Source of the DNA: Roseateles toxinivorans
GTDB lineage: Bacteria > Pseudomonadota > Gammaproteobacteria > Burkholderiales > Burkholderiaceae_C
NCBI RefSeq assembly: GCF_004362525.1
Contig: NZ_SNXS01000005.1
Location: forward strand, 248,001-312,000
Direction: 5' to 3'
DNA length: 64,000 nucleotides
This document shows positions 9,065-17,989 of the stretch, piece by piece; the stretch's first letter is position 1, and each line of letters opens with the position of its first letter. A model generated the notes under the pieces. That model ran no database searches. It was not told where the DNA came from and saw only the letters and a list, made by a program, of their open reading frames with translations. The translations under genes were made by a program, and so were the position numbers.

Positions 9065-9565
9065 TCAGAAGCGGATATCAACGCCGGCCGAGATCACGCT
9101 GAAGTCGCTGGCGGGCTTCTGGTACTCGACGCGCAGGCCCACTTGGGGTGACACGGCGTAGCGCGCACCGATGCCGAACAGGGCCTTGGTCTCGTTGTCG
9201 CTGGCACGGGCGGCATTCGAGGACGCCTTGATCTTGATGTTGTTGATGCCCAGACGGCCGAACAGGCTCAAGTCGGTGGCCACTGGCACCGAGAACACAC
9301 CCGACAGCTGCAAGGCGTGGGCATCGATGTCCACCTTGGTGGCGCCGAAGGTGGCCGTGCCGTCGACAAGGCGGCGGTAGCCGGCTTCGATGGCGATGTT
9401 GTTGCTGATGACGTAGCCGCCAAAGACGCTGAGGCCGGTCTTGTTGAGCTTCAGGCCCTCGTCGTCGAAACGGTTGCGGCCGACATCGGCGCCGACATAG
9501 AAGTCAGCAGCCAGCACCGGCGCGGCGCAGGCGGCGGCGAGCGCCAGAACGATGATCTTTTTCAT
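9065..9565 (-). CDS. small outer-membrane beta-barrel protein
   Basis: The 166-residue product has a clear signal peptide (M-K-K-I-I-V-L-A-L, cut after A-L-A) and alternating amphipathic strands such as F-Y-V-G-A-D-V-G-R-N. It ends in phenylalanine (V-D-I-R-F), as outer-membrane barrels do for Bam recognition. The pattern suits an eight-stranded OmpA/OmpW-like barrel. It is monocistronic, with its own terminator downstream and the fahA terminator upstream. The function is unknown and could be structural or a small porin. Confidence 0.82.
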   Translation of the reverse strand: MKKIIVLALAAACAAPVLAADFYVGADVGRNRFDDEGLKLNKTGLSVFGGYVISNNIAIEAGYRRLVDGTATFGATKVDIDAHALQLSGVFSVPVATDLSLFGRLGINNIKIKASSNAARASDNETKALFGIGARYAVSPQVGLRVEYQKPASDFSVISAGVDIRF

Positions 9566-9616
9566 GGGTATCCCTCTCTGTGTTGGTTTGGCTGCTTGCT
9601 TGTGCGCAGCTCAAAT

Positions 9617-9646
9617 GAAAAACCACCTCCGTTATGCGGAGGTGGT
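9617..9646 (-). terminator. Rho-independent terminator of the homogentisate operon
   Basis: A 10-bp stem (accacctccg at 9622-9631 and cggaggtggt at 9637-9646) with a five-base loop is followed on the minus strand by four T and a further T-rich stretch. It lies about 30 bases after the fahA stop at 9677, so it closes the aromatic operon. Confidence 0.85.
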
Positions 9647-9676
9647 GAGGGGATTCTAGCCAGTGGTGTTACAGCG

Positions 9677-11014
9677 TTATGAAATGCTTGACGGCGCCGG
9701 CGTAATCGTCGCCGCGCAGTCGCCGAAGCCGATGCGCCGCGTCCCGGGCCTGGCCGTATGGGCACGCAGGATCACCGTGTCGCCGTCGAGCAGGAAGGTG
9801 CGCTGCTCGCCATTGGGCAGCGTCATGGCCTGCTTGCCCCCTTGGCTCAGCTCCAGCATCGAACCGCCCTCGCCCGCCTCGGGGCCCGACTGCGTGCCGG
9901 TGCCCATCAGGTCGCCCGGCTGCAGATTGCAGCCGTTGCTGGCGTGGTGGGTCAGCATCTGCGCCAGCGTCCAGTAGGCGTGCTTGAAGTTGGAGCGCAT
10001 CAATCGCGTGGCGGGCTCGCCCTTCTCGCGCATCGCCGCGGTCTGCAGCCAGACCTCCAGATCGATGTCGTAGCCACCCTCGCTGCGGTTCTTGGCCGAG
10101 TCGATGTACGGCAGCGGCTGCGGGTCGCCCTCGGGGTGGGCAAAGGGCACGCGGAAGGGCTCCAGCGCGTCCATCGTCACGATCCAGGGCGAGATCGTGC
10201 TGCCGAAGTTCTTCGCCAGAAAGGGCCCCAGCGGCTGGTACTCCCAGGCCTGGATGTCGCGCGCCGACCAGTCATTGAGCAGGGTCACGCCGAACAGATG
10301 ATCGTCGGCCTTGGCCATGGAGATCGGCTCGCCCAGCGCATTGCCGCCGGCCACGAAGGCAGCCAGCTCCAGCTCGTAGTCCAGGCGCTTGCAAGGAGCA
10401 AGAACTGGCACCTCGCTGTCCGGCGCCTTCAGCTGGCCCAGCGGGCGGCGCACGGTGGAGCCGCTGACGCCGATCGACGAGACCCGGCCGTGATAGCCGA
10501 TCGGCACCCATTTGTAGTTGGGCAGCAGGGGGTTGTCGGGCCGGAACAGCTTGCCCACCGTGGTGGCATGGTGGATGCCGGTGTAGAAGTCGGTGTAGTC
10601 GCCGATGAAGCAGGGCAGGCTCATCTCGGCCACGGCCTGGGGCACCAGGCAGGACTGCAAAGCCGCCTCGCCCAGGCTGCCTTCGCGCAGGCCGGCGAAC
10701 AGGCCGTGGCGCACCGAGCGGCGCTCGGCGGCGCTCAGGGCCATGAAGACATTCAGATCGCCCAGGGCCAGCACCTCGAGCAGGCGCTGAAGCGGGCTGC
10801 TCCAGCGCAGGTCCCAGGGCCCGGCGCCAACGGCCAGCTTCAGGTCAAGGATCTGATCGCCAATGGCCACGCCAAGGCGCCAGTCCTCGCCCGTGCCGGC
10901 GCGGCGGAAACGCCCGAACGGCAGGTTCTGGATCGGGAAGTCGGTGTCGTCGGCATTGGCCGATGCGACCCAGCTGCGGGCCAGCGGGTCATGGGTGTGG
11001 TCGATGAGGCTCAC
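9677..11014 (-). CDS. fahA: fumarylacetoacetase
   Basis: This 445-residue enzyme hydrolyses fumarylacetoacetate to fumarate and acetoacetate, the last step of homogentisate (tyrosine/phenylalanine) breakdown. The N-terminal domain (F-G-R-F near residue 33) and the catalytic domain are both present. The latter shows [15 protein letters not shown] near 240 and [11 protein letters not shown] near 370. Length agrees with the two-domain family. Its start overlaps the hmgA stop by four bases, and a terminator follows. Confidence 0.95.
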   Translation of the reverse strand: MSLIDHTHDPLARSWVASANADDTDFPIQNLPFGRFRRAGTGEDWRLGVAIGDQILDLKLAVGAGPWDLRWSSPLQRLLEVLALGDLNVFMALSAAERRSVRHGLFAGLREGSLGEAALQSCLVPQAVAEMSLPCFIGDYTDFYTGIHHATTVGKLFRPDNPLLPNYKWVPIGYHGRVSSIGVSGSTVRRPLGQLKAPDSEVPVLAPCKRLDYELELAAFVAGGNALGEPISMAKADDHLFGVTLLNDWSARDIQAWEYQPLGPFLAKNFGSTISPWIVTMDALEPFRVPFAHPEGDPQPLPYIDSAKNRSEGGYDIDLEVWLQTAAMREKGEPATRLMRSNFKHAYWTLAQMLTHHASNGCNLQPGDLMGTGTQSGPEAGEGGSMLELSQGGKQAMTLPNGEQRTFLLDGDTVILRAHTARPGTRRIGFGDCAATITPAPSSIS

Positions 11015-12303
11015 GCTTTGTCCTTAAAGTTGTCACTGAGCCCGGCCCAGCAATCGGCATAGTTGGTCTCGAGGCCGGTACCCTGCATCGCATAGGCGGT
11101 CGGCAGCAGGCGCCAGCGGGTCTCGAACATGAAGGCCAGCGTATTGTCCAGCTTGTGGGGCGCCAGGGAGGCGTTCGATGCCTTGGCGAATGCCTCGGTG
11201 TCGGGGCCATGCGGCACCATGGTGTTGTGCAGGCTGGCGCCACCGGGCTTGAAGCCCTCTGGCTTGGCGTCGTACTGGCCCTGCACCAGGCCCATGAACT
11301 CGCTCATCACATTGCGGTGGTACCAGGGCGGACGGAAGGTGTCTTCGGCCACCAGCCAGCGCGGCGGGAAGATCACGAAGTCCACATTGGCCCAGCCCGG
11401 CGTGTCGCTGGGCGAGGTCAGCACGGTGAAGATGCTGGGGTCCGGATGGTCGAAGCTGATCGAGCCGATCACCATGAAGTGACTGGTGTCGTATTTGTAG
11501 GGCGTCAGATTGCCGTGCCAGGCCACCACATTGAACGGCGTGTGGTCCTGCCGCGCCGTCCACAGACGGCCGCCGTACTTCTTGACGATCTCGTAGGCGC
11601 CTGCCTCAGCCTCGAAAGCCGCGACGGGCGCCAGGAAGTCACGCGGATTGGCCAGGCCGTTGGAGCCAATCGGGCCCAGTTCGGGCAGACGGAAGGCGGC
11701 GCCATAGTTCTCGCACACATAGCCGCGCGACGGGCCGCTGACGGCCACCTTGAAGGCCATGCCGCGCGGCAGCAGGGCGATCTCGCCCGGCGCCACTTCC
11801 AGCACACCCAGCTCGGTGCTGATGGTCAACGCGCCCTGCTCGGGCACGATCAGCAGCTCACCATCGGCGTTGACGAAGGCGCGGCGCTCCATCGACGAAG
11901 TGGCGCTGTAAACGTGCGCGGCCATCCCCGTCTGGGCATCGGGATCGCCGTTGACGACCAGGGTGCGCAGGCCGGCGATGAAGTCATGCGGCCCATCCAG
12001 CAGCGGCTGCGGCGCCCAGCGCATCGGGTCCGGCGGCGCGGACACGCCGTCCTTGGCGCCGGTCTTCAAACCCTCATGATCCAGCGGCCGGTAGCCACCG
12101 ACGACGACCGAGGGCTGGCGGCGGTACAGCCAGGTGCGCAGATTGTCGGCACGCGGTGCGGTGAAGGCCGCACCCGACAGCAGCTCGGCGTACAGGCCAT
12201 GGGCCACGCGCTGCGGGCTGTTGCGGCCCACCGGCAGGCTGCCGGCTATCGCCTCGCTGGCATGCTGGTTGCCGAAGCCGCTTTGGTAGGACAGTTCACT
12301 CAT
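11011..12303 (-). CDS. hmgA: homogentisate 1,2-dioxygenase
   Basis: The 430-residue protein is a standard-length homogentisate dioxygenase, which opens the homogentisate ring to maleylacetoacetate using Fe(II). Visible family segments include Y-Q-S-G-F-G-N-Q-H near the start, [10 protein letters not shown], and [12 protein letters not shown] followed by M-V-P-H-G-P-D. The last two carry iron-binding His and Glu residues. It overlaps fahA downstream and the 71-residue gene upstream by four bases each, indicating tight coupling. Confidence 0.96.
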   Translation of the reverse strand: MSELSYQSGFGNQHASEAIAGSLPVGRNSPQRVAHGLYAELLSGAAFTAPRADNLRTWLYRRQPSVVVGGYRPLDHEGLKTGAKDGVSAPPDPMRWAPQPLLDGPHDFIAGLRTLVVNGDPDAQTGMAAHVYSATSSMERRAFVNADGELLIVPEQGALTISTELGVLEVAPGEIALLPRGMAFKVAVSGPSRGYVCENYGAAFRLPELGPIGSNGLANPRDFLAPVAAFEAEAGAYEIVKKYGGRLWTARQDHTPFNVVAWHGNLTPYKYDTSHFMVIGSISFDHPDPSIFTVLTSPSDTPGWANVDFVIFPPRWLVAEDTFRPPWYHRNVMSEFMGLVQGQYDAKPEGFKPGGASLHNTMVPHGPDTEAFAKASNASLAPHKLDNTLAFMFETRWRLLPTAYAMQGTGLETNYADCWAGLSDNFKDKA

Positions 12304-12515
12304 GCTTGAACAAGGGTGGATTGAAGCGTGTTGTTTCGGGCCAGGGCCAGTGCCTCGTCGAGCACGGCCCGGTCGCCGATGTGGTTGGCCAGTATCAGCA
12401 CCAGCTTGGCCAGCAGCATATCGGCCTGGTCGTCGCTGAGCTCGCGCTGGCTGTTGATCAACGCCTCGTAGAAGGCATCGGCATTGGCAAGATTGGGTTC
12501 GCGCTTGAGCGTCAT
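12300..12515 (-). CDS. small DUF2783-type protein, possible hydroxylase coupling partner
   Basis: This acidic, helical 71-residue protein resembles the DUF2783 small-protein family found beside homogentisate genes. It overlaps hmgA (ATGA) and the flavin hydroxylase gene by four bases each, so it is a genuine translated gene. In Pseudomonas putida U, a large flavoprotein (MhaA) and a very small coupling protein (MhaB) together hydroxylate 3-hydroxyphenylacetate to homogentisate. Size and position suggest this is the MhaB equivalent. That role is inferred from recollection of the system, not from a sequence comparison. Confidence 0.72.
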   Translation of the reverse strand: MTLKREPNLANADAFYEALINSQRELSDDQADMLLAKLVLILANHIGDRAVLDEALALARNNTLQSTLVQA

Positions 12516-14080
12516 GGCTTCACTCCGAGGCTGCGTTGCACGGCGGCGGCTACTTTCGCCGCATCGAAGCCTCGCCAGCGCGCCGCCACGTATTGGTCGG
12601 GGCGTATCAGGTAGCAGGTGCCGGGGCGGCCGTCATAGCGCTCGGCCAGCAGGCCGGAGCTCTCGGCCACCAGCACCGGCAACGGGCAGGGCCCCACCTC
12701 GCCAAAGCTCAGCAGCACAAAGCCCTCGCCCAGCGCTTCGAGCAACCAGCCGCCACCGGGCAGCGGCGCATCGACGCAGGGGCTGCCGGGCGCAACGCCG
12801 CCATCAAAGCGATCCTCGTCAGCGGTGATCAGCGGCGACTGCGTGTAGGGCGTCGGCGTCGACAGCCGTCCGCTATTGACCAGCGGCCGCGCGAAGGCCT
12901 CGGTCTTGGCCAGCTCCAGCACCGCATTGCGCAGGCGCAGCGAGGCGCGGGTCTTGGGCGTGATGAAGTCGGTCGAGCGGGTGGACTGCAGCAAGTTGTC
13001 GTCGGCGGCAAAGGCCCGCTCGGCGTGGTAGCTGTCCAGCAGCGCCTCGGGCGCGCGGCCGTCCATCACCGCCGCCAGCTTCCAGGCCAGGTTGTCGCAA
13101 TCCTGCACGCCGGTGTTGGCGCCACGCGCGCCGAACGGCGAGACCTGATGCGCCGCATCGCCGGCAAACAGCACGCGGCCATGGCGGAACTGATCGATGC
13201 GACGGCAGGCGAACTGGTAGACCGAGACCCACTCGAGCTCGAACCGGGCGTCGGGGCCCAGCATCGCACGTATGCGCGGGATCACGTTCTCCGGCTTCTT
13301 CTCCTCGGTCGGGTCGGCATCGCGGCCGAGCTGGAAGTCGATGCGCCAGACGTTGTTGCTCTGCTTGTGCAGGAGCACCGACTGACCGCGGTGGAAGGGT
13401 GGGTCGAACCAGAACCAGCGCTCGGTCGGAAAGTCGGCGGTCATCACCACATCGGCGATCAGGAATCGGTCCTGAAAGACCTGACCCTGGAAGTCGGCGC
13501 CCAGCATGCGCCGCGTGTCGCTGTTGGCGCCGTCGCAGGCCACCACCCAGTCGGCCTGCAGCTTGAAGCTGCCGTCGGGCGTTTCGATGGTCAGCAGTGC
13601 GCCATCATCGCCCTGCTCCAACGCGGTCAGGCGATGCTTCCAGCGCAGGTCGACCAGCGGATGCTTGTCGCAGGCGGCGACCAGCTGTTCCTCCAGGTAG
13701 TACTGCTGCAGATTGATCATCGCCGGCATCTGCTGCTGGGCCTGGGGCAGCAGATCGAACTGATAGGCCAGCTCGTCGCGGAAAAACACCTTGCCCACCT
13801 GCCAGCTGACGCCCTGGGCCAGCAGGGGCTCGACCACACCCAGGCGGTTCCAGACCTCCAGCGTGCGCTTGGCATAGCAGACGGCGCGCGAGCCGATGCT
13901 GACGCTGTTGTTGTCGTCCAGCACGACGGTGGCGATGCCGCGCGCCGCGCAGTCCAGCGCCATCGTCAGGCCGATGGGCCCGGCGCCGATGATGACCAAC
14001 GCGTGGCGGCGCAGCTCGCCGCGGCGCTGCTCGTCGCTCTGCCGGTACTCGAACTCGGGGTAGGTGTAGGTGTTCTGCAT
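12512..14080 (-). CDS. FAD-dependent aromatic hydroxylase (MhaA/MhpA type)
   Basis: This 522-residue class A flavoprotein monooxygenase shows the N-terminal FAD motif G-A-G-P-I-G (near residue 35) and the D-G-x-x-S-D/R motif (D-G-A-N-S-D-T-R-R near 190). It also shows the [16 protein letters not shown] segment near 315. Such enzymes add a hydroxyl to a phenol using NAD(P)H and O2. In an operon with hmgA and fahA the likely reaction is 3-hydroxyphenylacetate to homogentisate, though MhpA-like specificity is possible. The start at 14080 gives a normal N-terminus. The frame stays open further upstream, but only by running over the VOC gene. Confidence 0.85.
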   Translation of the reverse strand: MQNTYTYPEFEYRQSDEQRRGELRRHALVIIGAGPIGLTMALDCAARGIATVVLDDNNSVSIGSRAVCYAKRTLEVWNRLGVVEPLLAQGVSWQVGKVFFRDELAYQFDLLPQAQQQMPAMINLQQYYLEEQLVAACDKHPLVDLRWKHRLTALEQGDDGALLTIETPDGSFKLQADWVVACDGANSDTRRMLGADFQGQVFQDRFLIADVVMTADFPTERWFWFDPPFHRGQSVLLHKQSNNVWRIDFQLGRDADPTEEKKPENVIPRIRAMLGPDARFELEWVSVYQFACRRIDQFRHGRVLFAGDAAHQVSPFGARGANTGVQDCDNLAWKLAAVMDGRAPEALLDSYHAERAFAADDNLLQSTRSTDFITPKTRASLRLRNAVLELAKTEAFARPLVNSGRLSTPTPYTQSPLITADEDRFDGGVAPGSPCVDAPLPGGGWLLEALGEGFVLLSFGEVGPCPLPVLVAESSGLLAERYDGRPGTCYLIRPDQYVAARWRGFDAAKVAAAVQRSLGVKP

Positions 14081-14093
14081 GAGCGCGCTCGCC

Positions 14094-14636
14094 TCAGGCC
14101 CGAGTGGCGAATTCCTTGTCGTGCATCCAGGCCGCGTGCTTCGGTGCGCGCTTGGTCTTGCTCCACTCCTCCAGCATCTCCCACTTGCAGGCATCGAGCT
14201 TGGCGTACATCTCGGGCGTGCCCACATCGGCGGCCAGCTCGACGCGGTGGCCGTTGGGGTCGAAGAAATAGATGCTCTTGAAGATGGTGTGGTCGGTGAT
14301 GCCGATGACCTCGATGCCGGCGGCCTGCAGCCGCGTCTTAGTCTCCTCCAGCTCGGCCACCGTGGCCACCTTGAAGGCGATGTGCTGCACCCACTCCGGC
14401 GTGTTGGTGTCGCGCCCCATCTCGGGCGCATTGGGCAACTCGAAGAAGGCCAGGATGTTGCCGTTGCCGGCGTCCATGAACAGATGCATATACGGGTCGG
14501 GCGCGTGGGTGGACGGCACCTGGTCTTCGGCGATGGCCAGCACGAAGTTCATGCCCAGATGCTTCTCGTACCACTGGACGGTGGTCTTCGCGTCCTTGCA
14601 GCGGTAGGCGACGTGGTGGATGCGTTCGATCTTCAT
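14094..14636 (-). CDS. VOC (glyoxalase/dioxygenase superfamily) protein
   Basis: The 180-residue protein begins with the typical VOC first strand (I-H-H-V-A-Y-R-C-K-D, His near 7-8). Later H-L-F-M-D-A, H-I-A-F-K-V and D-P-N-G-H-R-V-E-L blocks follow, so potential metal ligands (His, Glu) are kept. It is 13 bases upstream of the hydroxylase gene in the same operon. VOC enzymes include isomerases, ring-cleavage dioxygenases and lyases, and the reaction here is unknown. A thiol-independent isomerase replacing maleylacetoacetate isomerase is one testable possibility. Confidence 0.82.
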   Translation of the reverse strand: MKIERIHHVAYRCKDAKTTVQWYEKHLGMNFVLAIAEDQVPSTHAPDPYMHLFMDAGNGNILAFFELPNAPEMGRDTNTPEWVQHIAFKVATVAELEETKTRLQAAGIEVIGITDHTIFKSIYFFDPNGHRVELAADVGTPEMYAKLDACKWEMLEEWSKTKRAPKHAAWMHDKEFATRA

Positions 14637-14683
14637 AGGGTCTCCTGTCGTTCAAGTTCGTAGCTCAAGCCCGCAACCTTTGC

Positions 14684-14704
14684 CCCGGATTGCATCCGGG
14701 CTAC
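14684..14704 (-). repeat. REP-like palindrome, unit 1
   Basis: cccggattgcatccggg followed by ctac. This is the inverse of units 2 and 3 in the same gap, and its arms pair across a short centre. It lies in the gap between the VOC and MBL genes. Confidence 0.8.
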
Positions 14705-14715
14705 AAGGGGTTTTC

Positions 14716-14736
14716 GTAGCCCGGATGCAATCCGGG
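14716..14736 (+). repeat. REP-like palindrome, unit 2
   Basis: gtag followed by cccggatgcaatccggg. It is inverted relative to unit 1, with 11 bases between them, so the pair could form a large cruciform or an mRNA hairpin. Confidence 0.8.
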
Positions 14737-14751
14737 GCCGGTGCACCATTC

Positions 14752-14772
14752 GTAGCCCGGATGCAATCCGGG
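14752..14772 (+). repeat. REP-like palindrome, unit 3
   Basis: An exact copy of unit 2 (gtag plus cccggatgcaatccggg) begins 36 bases after it and stops a few bases before the MBL gene's stop codon. Confidence 0.8.
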
Positions 14773-14780
14773 ATCGCCGT

Positions 14781-15746
14781 TCAAGCCCCTTCGAGCGCCT
14801 GCCACATCGCGATGTCCCGCTCGGCGGTCCAGATGCGGGGGTCGGGGAACTGCGTCGCCTCGTCATAGGCGCGGGTCACGTCAAACGGCATGCAGTGGGC
14901 AAAGATCACCCACTGGCCGTACTTGACGGCCAGGCGGTCATAGGTCTCGCGATACACCGCCTTCAGCTCTCGGCCGGCGCTGGCCCCCGCCTTGACGCTC
15001 TCGTACAACTCGCTCACAAACGCGCGCGTGCCAGCCAGGCCCGCGGCCACCTGATCGGGTGTCTGCAGCGCGGCGCCGCGGCCGGGCACCAGCTTCTCGG
15101 GCTTCAGTGCGGCCAGGTTGTCCAGCGTCTGCGGCCAGTCCTTGAAGTAGGCGTCGCCGGCGTAGGGCGTGGCATCGAACTCGACCAGATCGCCCGAGAA
15201 CAGGATCTTCTCCTGCGGCAGCCAGACCACCGTGTCGCCCTTGGTGTGGCCGCGGCCCAGCTGCAGCAGCTGCACCTCGAGCTTGCCCAGCCACAGCGTC
15301 ATCTTGCCGGTGAAGGTCAGCGTCGGCCAGGTCAGGCCCGGGGGCACCGATTCGACGTTCTGGAACAGGCGCGGGAAGCGGCCGATCTCGCTGGCCTTGT
15401 CCTGCTCGCCGCGTTCGACGATCAGGTCGCGCGTGTCCTGGCTGGCGATGATGTGTTCCGGCTGATAAGCCGAGGCGCCCAGCACGCGCACCGCGTGGTA
15501 GTGGCTCAGCACCACGTACTTGATCGGCTTGTCCGTCACCTCGCGGATGCGGCGTATCACGTCGGCGGCCATCACCGGCGTGGCCTGGGTGTCGATCACC
15601 ATCACCGCGTCGTCGCCGATGACGATGCCGGTGTTCGGGTCACCCTCGGCCGTGTAGGCGTAGGCGTGATCCGACAGCTTGTCGAAGCTGACCCGCTTTT
15701 CTTCCAGGTCGGCTTGGGAGGCAAAGGTCTTGGTCGCTTGAGTCAT
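14781..15746 (-). CDS. MBL-fold hydrolase with altered metal motif
   Basis: The 321-residue protein has the metallo-beta-lactamase fold order: I-V-I-G-D-D-A-V-M-V-I-D-T, then S-H-Y-H-A-V-R, then G-R-G-H-T-K-G-D, then F-S-G-D-L-V-E-F, then a late F-A-H-C. The first motif is H-Y-H-A-V-R instead of H-x-H-x-D-H, so the Asp and third His that form the second metal site are lost. The third-strand His and the G-D Asp remain. It is the first gene of the minus-strand aromatic cluster, facing the IclR regulator. A lactone or thioester hydrolase role is a guess. Confidence 0.82.
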   Translation of the reverse strand: MTQATKTFASQADLEEKRVSFDKLSDHAYAYTAEGDPNTGIVIGDDAVMVIDTQATPVMAADVIRRIREVTDKPIKYVVLSHYHAVRVLGASAYQPEHIIASQDTRDLIVERGEQDKASEIGRFPRLFQNVESVPPGLTWPTLTFTGKMTLWLGKLEVQLLQLGRGHTKGDTVVWLPQEKILFSGDLVEFDATPYAGDAYFKDWPQTLDNLAALKPEKLVPGRGAALQTPDQVAAGLAGTRAFVSELYESVKAGASAGRELKAVYRETYDRLAVKYGQWVIFAHCMPFDVTRAYDEATQFPDPRIWTAERDIAMWQALEGA

Positions 15747-15772
15747 GGCTGCTTCTTCGCTTTTGGTGAATT

Positions 15773-15791
15773 AATTCGTCATTAACGAATT
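15773..15791. promoter_or_regulatory. candidate IclR operator between divergent genes
   Basis: aattcgt (15773-15779) and acgaatt (15785-15791) form a perfect 7-bp inverted repeat with a five-base spacer. The surrounding gap is AT-rich and lies between the MBL gene (minus) and the IclR-type gene (plus). IclR proteins bind similar short palindromes next to their own genes. No binding evidence is available. Confidence 0.5.
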
Positions 15792-15856
15792 TCAGGACTT
15801 GATCTTAATCATTGCGTTTGTTAATGTCTAACTCATTCATTTAAGTAGAAACCCTA

Positions 15857-16657
15857 GTGAACCCCAACGAAGACGGTAGCGACGCCGCCGAGCGCGGCCC
15901 GCGCGGCATCCAGAGCGTCGAGGTCGGTGGCCAGCTTTTGCTGGCTCTGGCCCACCATGGCCGGCCGCTGGCGCTGAAGGACCTGGCCCGCCAGGCCGGC
16001 ATGCCCTCGGCCAAGGCCCACCCCTATCTGGTGAGCTTTATCAAGATAGGCCTTGTCGAGCAGGAAGCCCAGAGCGGCCACTACGGACTGGGGCCGCTGG
16101 CCCTGCAGCTGGGGCTGATCAGCCTGCAGCAATACGACCCGGTGCGCCTGGCCACGCCGCGCATCGAGGAGCTGGCCGCGCAGCTGGGCCACACGATGGC
16201 GATTGCCGTCTGGGGCAACCGCGGGCCGACCATCGTGCGCGTGGCCGAGGCGGCCAGCCCGGTCCATGTGACGATGCGCCACGGCACGGTGATGAATCTG
16301 CGCGGCACCGCCTCGGGCCGGCTGTTCGCCGCCCATCTGCCGCCGGAGCAGGTGCTGGCCGCGCTGGCCATGGAGGCCGCACTGGACGGCCATGGCTCGG
16401 CCGCGCTGGACGCCGAACTGCAAACCCAGCTGACCCTGGCCCGCCAGCAGGGCATTGCCAGCTCCAGGGACGGCGTGGTGCAGGGCGTCAGCGCGCTGGC
16501 CGCGCCGGTGTTCGATGACCAGGGCCGCATGGTGCTGAGCCTGACGGCCATAGGCCCCAGCGGCAGCTTCGACCTCGACCTGGAAGGCGCGATGGCGCTG
16601 TCGCTCAAGCGCAGCGGGCTGGAGTTGTCGCGCCAGCTGGGTTGGCGGCCGGCCTGA
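15857..16657 (+). CDS. IclR-family transcriptional regulator
   Basis: This 266-residue regulator starts with GTG. It has an N-terminal winged helix-turn-helix (about 18-80, with L-K-D-L-A-R-Q-A-G-M-P-S-A-K-A-H) and a C-terminal IclR effector domain ending near 260. IclR proteins commonly control aromatic degradation genes and sense pathway intermediates. It is divergent from the MBL gene and converges with the PcaC-PcaD gene, so it could regulate the homogentisate operon, the pca genes, or both. The 110-base divergent gap contains an inverted repeat that may be its site. Confidence 0.9.
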   Translation: MNPNEDGSDAAERGPRGIQSVEVGGQLLLALAHHGRPLALKDLARQAGMPSAKAHPYLVSFIKIGLVEQEAQSGHYGLGPLALQLGLISLQQYDPVRLATPRIEELAAQLGHTMAIAVWGNRGPTIVRVAEAASPVHVTMRHGTVMNLRGTASGRLFAAHLPPEQVLAALAMEAALDGHGSAALDAELQTQLTLARQQGIASSRDGVVQGVSALAAPVFDDQGRMVLSLTAIGPSGSFDLDLEGAMALSLKRSGLELSRQLGWRPA

Positions 16658-16667
16658 TGTTGAACCG

Positions 16668-17894
16668 TTAAACCGTCTGCTGCTGCGCCAGCCAGCTGCG
16701 CAGCACCGCCTCGAATTCCGCCGGCTGCTCCATCACGCTGAGGTGCGAGGCGTCGGCGAGGATCTTCAGCTGGGCGCCGGGAATGGCATGGGCGATCGCC
16801 TCGGCCATCGCCGGGGTGGCGCCCACATCGCGCGCACCGGCGATCACCAGCGTCGGCGCCTTCACCTGCGGCAGTTGGCCCAGCCAATCAACGGCGCGGA
16901 TCGCCTCGCAGCAGGCCACGTAGGACGGCGCATCGCTGCGCAGCAGCTGCGCCCTGACGGCCGCCACCTGGGCCGGATGGGCGGCGCGGAAGTCGGCATG
17001 CAGAAAGCGTTCGATCGCGCCATCGGCCACCGCCGCCAGGCCGCCCTGCTCCACCGCGGCGATGCGCTGCGTCCAGACCGGCTGCGCCGCCTCGGGATAT
17101 TGCGAGGTCGTGTTGGCCAGCACCAGCCCCTGCAGCAGCTCCGGGTGCTTGAGGGCCAGGCCCTGGCCCACCATGCCGCCCATCGACAGGCCGACGAAGA
17201 CCACCGGCCCGCGGCCCCATTCGCGGATCGCGCGGGCGGCGTCATCGACCATCTGGTCCAGCGTGTAGGGGCCGGCCGGCCGGGCCGAGCCGCCATGGCC
17301 GCGGTGGTCGTAGCGCAGCACCGGGTGCTCGGGCGCCAATGCAGCAGCCAGCCCATCCCACATCGTCAGATCCAGCCCCAGCGCATGGCTCAGCACGATG
17401 GGCGCGCCGGCCTCGGCGCCCTGCACCGCCAGGTGCAGCTGGGGCTGGCTGAAGGTGTGGTGGTGCGAGGCGCGCACGCCCGGTGTCAGCGGCGCGGGTG
17501 GCGGCAGCAGACCCTCGGCGCGGAGGATGTCCATGGTGATCTTGAAGGCCGTGTTGGCCGCCGGCACGCCGCAGTAGATGGCGCCCTGCATCAGCGTTTC
17601 CTTGATCATCTCCAGCGGCACGCCGCCCTGGATGGACGCGCGGCAGTGCAGCTCGAACTCCTCCCAGCGCGCCAGGCCCATCGTCATGCCCAGCACCAGC
17701 AGGCGCCGGGTGGTGTGATCCAGGCCCGGGCGGCCCCAGATGTCGTGCCAGGCGTAGCGGGTGATCAGCGACTGGAAGTCGGCATTGAAGGCGGTCGCAC
17801 CGGCGGTGGAGCGTTCAATCCAGGCGTCGCCCAGCACCGCACGGCGGTTCTTCAGGCCACGGTCGAAATCGTCTTCGGGGTGGTTCGTGCTCAT
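16668..17894 (-). CDS. pcaCD: PcaC-PcaD fusion: carboxymuconolactone decarboxylase / enol-lactone hydrolase
   Basis: The 408-residue protein joins two consecutive protocatechuate-pathway enzymes. Residues 1-125 are a carboxymuconolactone decarboxylase (R-Y-A-W-H-D-I-W-G-R-P, then H-C-R-A). Residues 150-408 are an alpha/beta hydrolase of the 3-oxoadipate enol-lactonase type, with H-A-L-G-L-D-L-T-M-W-D, nucleophile G-L-S-M-G-G, Asp in A-G-A-R-D and His in D-A-S-H-L. The order decarboxylase-then-hydrolase is opposite to the classic PcaL fusion. ATG at 17894 is preferred to an upstream TTG at 17912. Confidence 0.9.
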   Translation of the reverse strand: MSTNHPEDDFDRGLKNRRAVLGDAWIERSTAGATAFNADFQSLITRYAWHDIWGRPGLDHTTRRLLVLGMTMGLARWEEFELHCRASIQGGVPLEMIKETLMQGAIYCGVPAANTAFKITMDILRAEGLLPPPAPLTPGVRASHHHTFSQPQLHLAVQGAEAGAPIVLSHALGLDLTMWDGLAAALAPEHPVLRYDHRGHGGSARPAGPYTLDQMVDDAARAIREWGRGPVVFVGLSMGGMVGQGLALKHPELLQGLVLANTTSQYPEAAQPVWTQRIAAVEQGGLAAVADGAIERFLHADFRAAHPAQVAAVRAQLLRSDAPSYVACCEAIRAVDWLGQLPQVKAPTLVIAGARDVGATPAMAEAIAHAIPGAQLKILADASHLSVMEQPAEFEAVLRSWLAQQQTV

Positions 17895-17929
17895 GCCGGC
17901 ATCGTGACACAAGACGTGGTGATGTTGGC

Positions 17930-17950
17930 CCCGGATTGCATCCGGGCTAC
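17930..17950 (-). repeat. REP-like palindrome, unit 4
   Basis: cccggattgcatccggg plus ctac, identical to unit 1 and about 3.2 kb from it. It lies in the gap between pcaB and the PcaC-PcaD gene. Confidence 0.78.
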
Positions 17951-17989
17951 GGCAAATGCGTCGAACCCGGGCCGTACCACGGCGGACGT

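Noticed and set aside
12536-14281. Long plus-strand frame
   Set aside because: It is antisense to the flavin hydroxylase and VOC genes, whose motifs are unambiguous.
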